From NCBI GenBank assembly GCA_030248295.1, contig JASANH010000873.1, positions 1,271,051 to 1,335,050 on the forward strand: 64,000 nt of DNA, in the 5' to 3' direction. Below the pieces are notes generated by a model. That model worked only from the letters and a program-made list of their open reading frames with translations. It was not told where the DNA came from and did not search any database. This stretch comes from Mesodorylaimus sp. YZB2_4. Its lineage: Eukaryota; Nematoda; Enoplea; Dorylaimida; Dorylaimidae. Below are positions 1-10,985 of this stretch, piece by piece. The position numbers were made by a program, and so were the translations under genes. Numbering within the stretch: position 1 is the stretch's first letter; each line of letters opens with the position of its first letter.

Positions 1-1585
1 GCGGTGTCGATGTCCTGAGCAGCGACGAAGAAGAACTGAAGAAAGGTAACGACGAGGACGAATTGGATGCCTTTATCCGCCATCCGTTTTTGCTGAAGCA
101 GCAGACGAGTAGTTTTGTTTTCAATGTCAAGGTAAGCTGTCTTAGGCCCTTCCTATACTGTAGTGTGTACATACTGTTTCTTTAGAACCTGGTCCAACTT
201 CCGATAAAGACTCCAGCCGAACGAGCCGCCGACGATGCCAAACTTCGCGTGACGTTCCCAGTGTCGTCTGGCGAACAACATAGAAAAACTGAATCGGTAA
301 TGTCGAGTGTATGAGCACGGAATTTTAGATCATGTCTTGGTTTCCGTGTGTTCACAATACGATTAATTCAGGAATGGACCCCCGTTTCTCCGCCGCAAGG
401 TGAAAAATCGAAAGACAAGAGGAAAAACTCGTTATCAAAGTCCAAGTCAAATACAATGCTGGCGATCGAAGGCAATGCACCCATGTTAGCTTTACCGCCT
501 CCGCCATCGCCACCCGTCTTACCATTCGTGCCTCCGCCTCCGCCTGCAGAGCAACGGCCGATAGAGCAGGTGAGATTTTTGTGCGTAGTGATGATGGCAT
601 CTCAGGAGTGAGTGTTGCGTTCTAGGAACCAGTCGATATTGGCGAGGTGGTTAGTACGAGACTCAAGGCTATTAAACGCCTGAACGATAATGCCAATGAT
701 GTGGGAGCAATTAAAATGCTGCATTTGGCTGAAGAGCAGGTAAGACTGACATTCTTGTTGGGATTTTTCTACGACATGATCTGATTTTTAGTTGAAACGG
801 TGGGCTGAAAGCAAGAGCATACCCGGCCTGTTCATTGGAAGTACAGGCGCGGAATGTTTGACCCCTGAACAACTGGCGCCGTCCGATTTCCGAAATCATG
901 CCTGGGCTAAGAAGGTGAGGCTCCAAATTCTTTTTCGAGAGCATACGGCTGAGGTGTGCAGTAACTTTTGGTGCTCAGGATTACTTTACGAATGCTAAGC
1001 CCGTGTCGAGCGGAGTCGGAATGCAGTTGATGCAGAAAATGGGGTGGCGTCCGGGCGAGGGTTTGGGAAAGAACAGAGAAGGCACATTGGAGCCGTTATT
1101 GCTGGAAATCAAATCAGACAGGAAAGGATTGCTGGCTTCCGAAGAAGGACCAAGTCAAAAAATTCGAGTTGCTGCTGTAAACATGAAAGATTTTCAAGGT
1201 GAGTGCTTTCGCAGTCTGTTCCTGTTATGGAGTGAGTTGGCAGGTTCAGGAAAACATTCGTTTCAGGAAAACATCCAGTATCCGCTTTAATGGAACTTTG
1301 CTCTAAGCGCAAGTGGGGTCCGCCCTCGTTCTCGTGCACTGAAGCCGGCCCGTCTCACGACAGGAGGTTCACATGGAAGGTACGTAAACAATGTCGTTCG
1401 ATAGGTAGGTTTCGTGTGTCCTAAAATTATGAGCTTCTTTGTAGGCTGTTGTCAACGGCGTTGAGTACCAAGCGGCGACACCAGCGAGTAACAAAAAGGC
1501 GGGAAAGGCTCAAGTGTGCCAGGTTGTTTTGCAATCACTGGGTTTAGTGCCACGTGATAAGTCGCTACCCGTTGTTATTGGATGA
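1..1585 (+). CDS. SON: SON-like protein, C-terminal part (G-patch + dsRNA-binding domain), 5'-truncated
   Basis: The gene enters from the left edge; the first full codon is at 3. I read eight exons: <1-131, 186-296, 372-569, 626-739, 792-914, 979-1198, 1267-1379 and 1445-1585, all with GT..AG borders and matching phases. The fragment has a Lys/Ser-rich stretch with Pro runs, then a G-patch (GVGMQLMQKMGWRPGEGLGK, then SDRKGL), then a C-terminal double-stranded-RNA-binding fold starting KHPVSALMELCSKRKWGPP and ending PLPVVIG-like at the stop. The order G-patch then KHPVSALME-type dsRBD is characteristic of SON, a nuclear-speckle splicing cofactor. Family role: supports splicing of weak introns. 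Seen here: only the last ~480 residues; the RS-rich body lies outside the window. The short, regular introns of this gene set the splice style used for the rest of the window. Confidence 0.9.
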
Positions 1586-2380
1586 GCTAAATGGGAAAGC
1601 GTATCTGTTACCTATGTGACTGCACGTGTACCATCTACTGTAGGTGATTCATATCATTTATTATGCTTTTATTCGAGACTTGCATCGAGAGTGAGGGTTT
1701 CAGTAAATCACTCATTCGTCTCGGTCGTCAGGAGCGGGGGTGGCGGTGGGTCTAGCAAATAGCTTTTAGGTCCACGTGCTTCCTTCTAGGCGTCTGCAAT
1801 GCAGAGTAGGGCCTCGTGGAAACCTCTACAAGGATATTCGGAAAAAAGAAGTGACGCAAAACGTAATCGCCGTTTTTGTTGGCTTAGGTTTGGAGCCCTT
1901 TATAATTTATGCCCTCGTCCCATGCGGACTCGCCTGAGGCCGCATCTTATCAAGGTTCCTGAATTCTAGGAGGCCAACGCGGCCATGAATGATGCATGAT
2001 GACCTGGTAACTGGTCGAGAGAGGTACGTACTTCCGACTGGAAATTAGGACTCGCTTGTGCCGTTTGGCCAAGATAAATTTTGTTTGCTTTGACTTGGTC
2101 TTGGGAAGAAATTATGAAGGAACAATTCAATATTTCATGGGGGGGGGGGCAGCATAGACTTTTCTTTTGCTTTGGCTTGTAAAAAATTTGTCAGCAGGAG
2201 ATGGACTAGTCGAGACTGCGATTGGCCTTTGAGTGACTGGGGCAAAAAGGCAGGTTTGCATGAGCGATGATGGACTTGCGGGGGTGGGACTGGGCAGCGT
2301 GATTATGTTTCCGCATGGAGTGTTGGCCAGAAAAAGTGACGATTTATGACCACGGGCTTGGCACCCACCACCAGGAGGGG
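1586..2380. other. Intergenic stretch downstream of SON-like gene
   Basis: I see no convincing coding exon here. It should hold the 3' UTR of the SON-like gene, but I could not identify a clear AATAAA. It contains several CACGTG E-box-type hexamers (near 1550, 1624 and 1771) and a run of ten G at about 2141-2150. None can be assigned a function from sequence alone. Confidence 0.4.
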
Positions 2381-2387
2381 CACTGGC

Positions 2388-2678
2388 TATAAAAACGGGC
2401 CATCTAGGTGTGGTTGGGGATAGCTAGATTGAGCAGTTGTGAGTAGTTAGCGTTTTAGGACTGTAATTGAAAATAAGCCAGCCATGGCATACACTCGGGG
2501 GGAAATTGGGTTTGAAAGGGGATCAGTATCAGTTTATGCTCCTGACGTTTCGATTGAAGTCGATTTGAAACATTGGAACGAATTATTTGAAATATGCTTT
2601 CTCCTAAGTGAGCGAGACATGGGTGCAGGGATAATTGGACTAGAAGAAAGCGTACATGTTGTGGGCTCCGAGTATTGA
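2388..2678 (+). promoter_or_regulatory. TATA-like element (CTATAAAAAC, ~2388) with downstream 64-codon ORF 2484-2678
   Basis: A good TATA-like box lies about 95 bases upstream of an ATG at 2484 that opens a 64-codon ORF with no recognisable domain. The box could drive a small transcript covering this ORF. It could equally be the promoter of a long or spliced 5' UTR leading to the neuropeptide precursor that starts at 3301. No splice sites convincingly link the two. The ORF composition is unremarkable and I would not call it a gene without RNA evidence. Confidence 0.3.
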
Positions 2679-3300
2679 GTTTTGGAAAGCACCCATCGTC
2701 GTGGCACTACCCTTCTGCGGGGTGCATTCCCAGAAGAGGCCATTAAAGGGCGACGGACCAGCGAGACGTGTTGGGTTGTGAATGTAACGGCTTTTGTCTT
2801 AACCGTTTTCCTGGTCCGTCTATGCGGAGAATGGAAAATTACGAGCAATCGTTGAAGCTAACACGAGAAGCACGGTCAGAAAATGGATACTCGTCGTTGG
2901 AGCGAGGGCGGACGGGAGCGAGTGAAGAAAGGGCGGGCGGGGTGCGAGGCGCGGAAGCCTCGGCGGACGTAATTAAACAGATCGTATAAGAAGGCTCTGC
3001 GAACGCTTGGGACCGATATCGCCATTTAGAGCGTTCGAGCGAGACGGCCGGGCTCGGTGGCTCTTGCTTCCGCTGATTATGGGTCTATGTTGGAGAGCAA
3101 GCGGGTGTCGGGGGGACGCGAACGGTAGCTACGGGTGGGAATAATTGGGCACTGTCCTGACTTGTCTAACTCACTCAGGCACTTCACAGTCCAGCCGACA
3201 GCCGCGAACGGTCGTCGCCTCTCCTTGCTCGTCTTGCAGTGTCGGGTCGATTCTTTTGTAGAAACGATTTCGATCTGGTCGCTGGCCTAGGCTGTCCAAA

Positions 3301-3847
3301 ATGCGTACCTTCTACATCCTCTGTTCTCTAATGGTAAGTCATGCCTGCCCCTCACTTTGTCCCATCTACAAAGCTGGTCACATTTCAGGTCCTGGTCTGC
3401 TCGGTATTGGCCGAATTAAACAACGAAGCCCACCAGGCCGATGCAGTTCGTGCCAGGGAGAAGCGGGGATTCGATCGTTTTGACAACGGTGGATTGAATA
3501 GTTTTGGCAAACGGGGCACGCTAGATCGGTTGGACAGCTACAATGGTTTTGGCTTTGGCAAACGTGGTTTCGATCGGTTCGAGGGCGGCAGCTTCGGTTC
3601 GTCGGGTTTTGGCAAACGTGCATTTGATCGTTTCGAAGGGGGCAGTTTCGGGGCATCAAGTTTTGGCAAACGAGGTTTTGATCGATTCGACAGTTACACA
3701 TTTGGTTCGTCGTTGGGCAAACGCGGTTTTGATCGCTTGGACGCTGGTGGTCCTGGCTTCGTAGGCTTGGCAAAGAGGCGTTTCGACTCCTTCGACAACA
3801 GCGCTTTCGGTGGTTTCAGACGAAAAAGAAGTTCCGAGAAGCTGTAA
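3301..3847 (+). CDS. Orcokinin / NLP-8/15-like neuropeptide precursor (7 predicted peptides)
   Basis: Two exons, 3301-3333 and 3389-3847, with a 55-base intron splitting the signal peptide; the joined protein has 163 residues. The N terminus MRTFYILCSLMVLVCSVLA is a clear signal peptide. The rest is a run of peptides between dibasic KR sites: GFDRFDNGGLNSFG, GTLDRLDSYNGFGFG, GFDRFEGGSFGSSGFG, AFDRFEGGSFGASSFG, GFDRFDSYTFGSSLG, GFDRLDAGGPGFVGLA and RFDSFDNSAFGGF. Five end in Gly before KR, so they should be C-terminally amidated. The FDRFD/FDSFD core with Gly/Phe-rich tail matches orcokinins and nematode NLP-8/14/15 peptides. Role by family: secreted neuromodulators processed by prohormone convertase in dense-core vesicles. 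The receptor and function here are unknown. Family membership is strong; orthology to one nlp gene is not settled. Confidence 0.9.
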
Positions 3848-6090
3848 GGAACTGGCGCCTTTTTATCCAGCTTGTAAAAACAGAAGCCCCAGCTGGAAGA
3901 AAGGCCTAATGTTTGGTGATAAGGTCAGCGTGCATGCGAACGTAAGACGCCTGAATGTTAAACAGCAAATCTAAATGTTTTGAAAGAAGTAATATCATCT
4001 AGATAGAATAATAGATATGTGATGTCTATTGTGCTCTGTCCACTCGACCGGGTATGCTCTGCGCTTGTTGTGTGCAAAAGGAAGAAGGGTTGCAAAAAAG
4101 CGGAAATACAGACCAGCGCAGTCTACGTCATTTTTGTGAGAGAGCTTCTTTCATGTCTGCTTTTTCATCTCATCTCCTTGGTCAGTCATGGAAAAGGGGA
4201 ACAATTTCTTTCAATTTATGCCCACTGAGTGTCCCGCTCGACCACTAACGTACGAAAGTACGTATTGACAAATGGTCGGTTTCAGCTCCTAGGAATGCTC
4301 AAATGCGAGCCGTAGTTCTTAGGTCTAAAAAATGTATCTACTTACGATTAGAGGCTACAGCTTAGTGGCTACCAAAAAACGGATGCGTATATCACTACTT
4401 ATGAAGAAAGCCCATTATCGGGATTGACGCGCGCCCACCTGCCGCTTTTAGTGATGCTTGCAATCATAGTACGTGGGCCGTTGAATGGGTCCAAACTGCG
4501 CTTCTTATTTTTATGGTTCTTAAAGACGTATTTAGGATCTTCCTGAAGCTCCCTTACGAGTGACGGACTGGACCCAAGCTGTATCTTCAACTGCCAAAGA
4601 CGGACCAGTAATGGCCACCAAAAATGTTATCCCAAAAAGCCTAAACTTTTCTTAGACTAGAAAAAGCCTCTTTTATCTTGAGTCACCCCCGTAAGAGGAA
4701 GCGAAGATGTCCAAGGCAGAGCGGGAGCAGGTTACTCAAATGTCTCGGAAACCTCGCCTTGCTAAAGGAGTGGGGAAATGACGCAACGGACTTGTTCAAC
4801 ATAAACGTGCATGGGATGCTTGCTGTTTCCTTGTTGGCCAATCCAACAGGGGGAAGATGTTGGACTTTACGAAATCAGAAGCCAATTAGGTAACTGGCCT
4901 AATCGGATAACGGACCACGGTCGGACCAATAATGGGCAGTCAATGCCAATGGGATGTTTTCTCTTTTACCGCTACAGGCGGGGTCCAAGAAATTGGAGGA
5001 GACATTTTCCACAGACAGTGGATTCGAACTTTAGGAAATGCCTTCGCTACATTGATTGACGAGGCGTGTAATAGCGGGTTAGACAGTGATCGATCGATGT
5101 TTGCAAGATTGAAATTTAAAGTTGTGTCTCCTTGAGGACTCCTTTATTTCGTCTTTCAAACCTTCTTTCCTCTTCTTAGACGCTATTTGGTTTCTGCAAG
5201 AGGTCCTCGTCATTTACCATTTTCATTATCCATTCGGCCTTGTCATTTGACAATGCACCCGAGTGAATGCATTTCCAAGCGCTCATCTTATTCGTTTCTC
5301 TGTTTCGCAGCGCCGCCTAATCGATTTTGTTGCATTAGCTATGTAAATATTCTTGAAGATTTCCCCTCGCTTTTGCCAGCCCTCGCCACAAGCCATCTGA
5401 TCAGTCATCTTTCAATATTCTATGCGCGATAGCAAAAACTTGAATCCTAGGAGACACATGTATCAGGTGCGTGCGAATGTCCGAGTGTGATTGAATAGTC
5501 TAAGAAGGATTCGCCCACACTGACACTGCTTCCATGTGCAAATATCATAGTTCGAAATTGGAGAGATGGATGAAAAATCTAAAAGACACAGGTCCTTGGT
5601 AAATTTGTGCAGGTACACGATGTTCGAGGTTTATCTTGGCCGCCTACAAGCTGCTAATTATCACCTCCTCCCTTCTCCCGTGACAAAAAATTGAAAGAAG
5701 AAATTTCAGAAAGCGGACTATTCAAAGCAGGTACATACTGTATGAGGACAATGTGAGTCTTTGTGGCACAAACTGAAATGCATCAAAGGATGCCATTGAG
5801 GAATATGGCGAGTCTCAGAACACGATCCCTGAGCTGTGTGATATCGTCAGTTCACTTGAGACCAGACACAGCCATGAATAAACAAGCTCCCTAAAGAGCT
5901 GTATTGTTCAATTCAAATGAATCCCGCGGCGAAGAAAACAAGTGAAGAATAAAAGCAGCTGATCGACCAGTCCAAGGTGCACGCTCAAGTTACAATAATT
6001 GATAAAATTTGATCAGGGGTCATGTCAACACGTATTCGTGAAATTACACAGATTCCATTAGCTTCGCAATTATACAAGCATCTCTGTTGT
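3848..6090. other. Intergenic region, no gene recognised
   Basis: About 2.2 kb between the neuropeptide precursor and the convergent MAM gene. Six-frame reading shows only short ORFs with no domain-like sequence or plausible exon chain. AATAAA hexamers occur near 5878 and 5949, but neither can be tied to a gene. The region should contain the 3' UTRs of both flanking genes. Confidence 0.5.
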
Positions 6091-7908
6091 TTATGCACAC
6101 GATAGCAAGGTTCCGGTGGGCGACTTTAACTCAACGTTATCCAAACCAATCACATAATTTTTGCCCAAATTATCTCCAACGAAAGAGACCTAAAAGTTTA
6201 AAACCTGCTGAACGTTACGCAACTGGGAAAGAGTCAGAGACTTACAGTGTATGTACCCGGATCCAATTGGAACGACCCTCTTCTCCATCGTCTCGCATCA
6301 CTCTTTATATCCTTGCCTAGTGATTCAAACCTGCAATCGACTATGCCATTGACGCAGCCTCGCAATCGGCCTTGGATGCCAGCCAGATAATAACTAAACT
6401 CAACCAAACTAGGCGACGATACGACGAAGCGAGGTGACTCCAACACAAACATGTCCAGGTTGTTCGTGGTCTCGCCAGCGTAGGCGTACATTCCAGCTAA
6501 AAAGACAGGAAAAAAGTAGTCATGCTGCCATGCAGGAGATCGGATCGAGGGAGCCGGCGGTACTGTGCTGGACACAGCTATGGAACCCCCTTTGCCCCAC
6601 GTACATCCAGTTAAATCAGCGAAAATGCCAGTCAGCGAATTGGAAGTTTCTGAATTGGTCACTCTCCACTGTCGCATCGCGGCCCCGGGTGGTAATTGGA
6701 CAGTGCTGCCTCCGTCGCGGCCAGCGTACAGACACGATGAACCACGGTCAAAAGAGCAGCCGACAGCTGGACATAGACCGGCGTCGTTGAGTGGTGTCTG
6801 GCCAGGAGGAGCATAGGAGAATGGTTGAGGCTGCGGCTGAGGATATGGTTGCGGTTGTGGTGGCTGGGGTTGCGGGCCGTAAGCCGGTTGTGAAATTGGA
6901 GGAGCTGGGGTGTAACCGGGGGTTCTTGTAGCGCTAGTGTCCAGATTGGGCCGAGACGTCACGGTGCCTGGTTCAAACGTCGCTGTTTGTACAGCAGTAC
7001 TGATTGGTTGCGCTGAAAATAAAGTTACTTGAGCAACCGAAACAGGTAAAACTAAGGCAAGATTACCAGGCTCGCAAAGTCGAGCGGAGTAAGAGATCTT
7101 ATCCAATCCTATGATATCAAAACTGTGCTTGAAACGAGCCTCAAATACGATCTGAAAAGACAATCCAAGTGTTTTCTAGTAGACATGTGACCAAATATTA
7201 CGGAGCCGGTACCTCGAACGGTTCATTCTGCTGGTGTATGGTGACGGTTTTCATGATCCACTCTTGTCTGTGGAATCCATGTATGGTAGCAATGCAATTC
7301 AGTATCCCACATGGGCCTGGTATTTTGCGTATGCACACTCGCAGCGACGGATACAAGGCTGTCTTCCAGTACCAGAACTTCAATATACCATTGCCCATTT
7401 GACAATGAATGGGGTCGCTGACAAGGATGGCCCTGTTATCAGCGTGTTTTGTGCCAAAGGCGCCCCGGGTATAAGCAAATGGGTCACCTAAAGTCCAATC
7501 CGTGTCCAGTTCACTTCACGTTTCTGTGTAGCATACTTACATGGACCGTCTCTGCCCCGAGGGATGCTATGCCAGTGATCCATTATGACAGACGTGGCGA
7601 TGGGCCAGTCGAAGTCATCTTCAATGCCATTTGTACCATTACGCCAGCGACAAGGCTTATCGAAATCACATTCCAGGTCACACGGATCCCTTACATAGTT
7701 TCTTGACTCGGGGGTACCGCAACCACACGTGCATGAACTGCATGTGCTGGTGCACTGTGCTGATACTGAAAAAGAAACAGATTTATCCACATTGACCGAC
7801 CATTTTTGGCTCACTGCCAGTAAAAGTGACAAAGTACTTACCTGTCTGAAGTAGTGATAACGCTATGATAAGCAGTGTACAGTAAATAATTAATTTGAAC
7901 GATAGCAT
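6091..7908 (-). CDS. Secreted protein with two MAM domains and a Pro/Gln-rich linker (MAM gene A)
   Basis: Seven exons on the minus strand: 7908-7842, 7765-7541, 7487-7213, 7151-7067, 7012-6587, 6496-6246 and 6189-6091. All phases join, giving 475 residues. MLSFKLIIYCTLLIIALS is a signal peptide. A short Cys-rich segment (CTSTCSSCTCGCG) precedes MAM domain 1 (about residues 51-217; CDFDKPCRW, EDDFDW, ILKFWYWKT). The linker is a run of Pro-Gln repeats (PQPQPPQPQPYPQPQPQ). MAM 2 starts near residue 300 and closes with NYVIGLDNVELKSPTGTLLSC. MAM domains are extracellular adhesion/oligomerisation modules. No catalytic domain or membrane anchor is visible, so this is probably a secreted matrix-type protein. 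The intron at 6586-6497 is in frame and free of stops, so its removal is inferred from MAM alignment. Paralogous to the next two genes. Confidence 0.85.
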
Positions 7909-8355
7909 TTTAAAGCTACTCGATATCTAGAAATCCCACGCTGGGCCGAGACTGCATATCTAGGACAAGACCATGCACGCTCTGGATCACGTGTAGAAAT
8001 CACGAACTGCTTGCTCACACAAGGGACCTATACTTTGTGGCATCTTTCTTTGCGAGTGGTGTTCAGATGCGACCCCTTCTCGCAAATTTCCACGCATCAA
8101 GTTGATTGAAGAAAATGATGACACCAGAAATGAGTGCACCAACAATGGCCACGGCCTGTGCCAGTATTACAGTGGTCGATAACATAAGGGACAGTGAATC
8201 GAGCGTAAGTTTATTATGCGTACACGTAGAATATAAAAATCACACAATGACTCCAAACAAGGCGTGTCTATGTAGAGTAGACTTGCAAAATACTGTATGT
8301 AACACGGAATGCGAGCGCAGAGTCCTGCAGTCACGGTTTCACACTTTTCTCAATT

Positions 8356-10652
8356 CTAACCTCGGGCTGCAAAGGAAAATTAGGTGAAGTAGGGGATGCT
8401 GGGCGGGCCCCCAGAAACTTACAACATTCAAGTTCGAAAGTCTTGGACTTGTCCCAGATCTGGATATTGTCCAAGCCTGTGACTGTATTCTGATTCATAC
8501 GGTCAGATATGAAAAATAACTGTAAGAAAAGTCGATATTAGGAAGGAGGAAAACAAATATGGCCGTAAGTGGGGTTCAGAAGGCGATAGACCAAACTCCA
8601 TTACCTGATGACGGCCAGCAAGCATGGTAGCTTCCGCTGATTGCCAGCCGATTTGGTTCGGGTCAGAGCCGGAAGCGATGAGGGTGCAGTTGTCCAGTGT
8701 AGGTTCGCACAGTTGAAGACGACCTGATCGGCTAGTCAAGTGATAGTAAAATGTGAGCACTCCTGGCAGGGCGATGATGAAGGGTGGCGTGCTCAGAATG
8801 AAAGTGCCGTTTGATTGCAGCTGTTGGTGAGCATATGTGTAGCCTCCATCTGAAATATAATCGCGTGCCAACTGCATTCTGCTGTGCCCCTTATGCACGT
8901 ACTTCCATTGAAATCAGACACAATGCCATTGCTGAAACTACCCACGCGGCCATCATTCTGCCTTTTCCAGTTGCCTCCGCTGGGAATGTTTGCGTATTGA
9001 CAGAAAGACTTGTCAAAATCACAAGCCACCTGCGGACACTTGGTCGTGTCGATGATCACCTGCAGTTTGGCTCCGATCACTTTGGAAACGCTCGGCGATG
9101 TCTGAGTGCTCTCAGTGACCGTTTTTATCTGTGGCGATGGGTCAATGTTGGAAGCCGATGATCCAAGAGGCACCACGTCGGAACCAGCAGGGATTAACAG
9201 CTGGTCGTCAGTGTTAGTCTGACGGAGGGTTGACGATGAGGCAATACTCGCGAAGTTCAGTGGGCCGCCGTTGCCACCTGCGGGTATATGCAAGTTTTAA
9301 AGTGGTCTAGAGTTGCATCAGTGATAGTGGCCTTACCAACAGAAGCACGGTACTGTAGATCATCAATGGCTATGAATGAATTTACTTCAGTGAACTGGGC
9401 AGCGATCACTATCTGAAAGACAGCTCCTGTCATGATGTCCATATTGCCTCCTAAACCTCACCTCAAACGGGGCATCGCTGGGTGGAATGATCACTCGGTC
9501 CTGCACCCACGTTTGCCCTTGGTATTGGCTATTACCATTGTACCAATTGCAATCGAGCCCATTCGGGTATCCGGGCGGTTTGCGACCACAGATTCGAAGG
9601 GCTGGCGGGTTCTTGCTTTTCCAGTAGGAGAATGACAAAATCCCCGCCCCGATTTGCCTGAAATAACAACTTTAGTTGAAGAAGAAACACGATTCTAGGG
9701 TTTTTGTCACTGATACAAGTCTCAGATCCCGTGCGTTCAGTGGTCATACTCCACCATTGACAAGCGGCAAGCGCTTACAGTAGGCCCAGTTAAACACACT
9801 TGTCTATCAAACTGGTGGTAGAGAAGCCAAATTTTGGCTGACGCAAGCGACCCTTGGTCCCAAGAAACGTCCAAAACCGCATCAGCCACTCATACCTTCC
9901 TCAAACCTTGCCACAAGCATCTCACTTACAATATTGTTTATCCAGCACCTAAGTTCTACAAAGATTTAGCGTATTATTGCAAGTGCTACCATCCTTACTT
10001 GGGAATTTCGGCACTGACCAACCAAGCAGTGGAACCAGCAGATCCGACGGCGTAGCTGTAGACGTCACCTGCAAAAGGAACCATCGAATCTGCCACTATC
10101 GAAGTGCACACTTATCCTACTTTCTGCTTTCGTAGTAGCCATGAAAGTCAAGGACTGGCTTTCTGCGCAATCGGCGGAAAAAGCAATTTTTGGTGCTTTG
10201 CTTGTTTTCATTTGTTCACTCAGGCAATTCCCAGCTGCAAGGTAAAGAGACCGTGTGTGATCCTGAACTTAAACGCTTACTAGTATATCTTACTCGCGTT
10301 TCTTGAGAATCCCAAGATGGGGAGATTGTTCCAGTTACCCTACAAGAGGCATTGATCAGCTGAGGCAATGCCAAACAAGATAGCCGGCACAGGCCTTGTG
10401 GAAACCCCAGATATCTTACCAACGTGACGGCCAGTGCTGTATTCCAGTCAATCGTATCCTCCAGTCCGTTCGTGCCATTGAACCATCGACAAGGAAACTC
10501 GAACGAGCAGTCCAATTCCGTAGCATCGTTTATTCTAGCATTGCCACTTCCTGCTACAAGCCAGAGGTCAGTGCAGATGTGAGCACCCCCTACAGTGCTT
10601 TATACCTACCTAAAACTAACACAAATAAGGCTGTGTTGACAAAACGAGTCAT
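8356..10652 (-). CDS. Secreted protein with two MAM domains and a Ser/Thr-rich linker (MAM gene B)
   Basis: Ten exons on the minus strand: 10652-10610, 10553-10420, 10339-10294, 10068-9999, 9657-9462, 9412-9337, 9277-8903, 8849-8605, 8519-8423 and 8366-8356. Phases are consistent and give 430 residues. The start MTRFVNTALFVLVLG is a signal peptide. MAM 1 (about 25-188) carries DCSFEFPCRWFNGTNGLED and FSYWKSKNPPALRICG. A ~75-residue Ser/Thr-rich linker follows. MAM 2 (about 266-430) carries CDFDKSFCQYAN, GTFILSTPPF, LTFYYHLTSRSGRLQLC and TVTGLDNIQIWD. The 225-base intron 10293-10069 could hide an extra exon, since an open stretch at about 10238-10135 has usable splice sites. I left it out because gene A joins directly at this point. 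Function beyond extracellular adhesion is unknown. Confidence 0.82.
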
Positions 10653-10985
10653 GTTCCCTTGCTAAACCGAGCAGATAGAGACGACCTAACGGAAAAATAA
10701 TGTTTCCAGGAATGGACAAGGCGGGCGTTACCCGATTCCAGGCTGTCAAAGTAAAACGGAAACTCGAAAGAAAGCGTCGCCTTGACGTCAGTAAGGCATT
10801 AAAGTGGCGTAGTTCTGAATGGTGTAACTTTGGAATACGTAAACGGGTCAGCGGTACACGTGTACAACGAGGTCACGCAAATCTCGATCTCAACGGTCAA
10901 AATAAGAGTCTCGAAGAACGAAAATCGAAATCAGTCGACAACGACTCCGTCCTCCCGGATTGCAAACTAGGATCTGGGCTTAAAA

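Noticed and set aside
3378..3773. 131-codon minus-strand ORF over the neuropeptide gene
   Set aside because: Antisense shadow of the repeated KR-FDRF coding sequence.
6234..7163. Single 309-codon minus-strand ORF as one exon of MAM gene A
   Set aside because: It contains two in-frame introns without stops (7066-7013 and 6586-6497) and runs past a donor at 6245; the MAM alignment requires splicing to 6189-6091.
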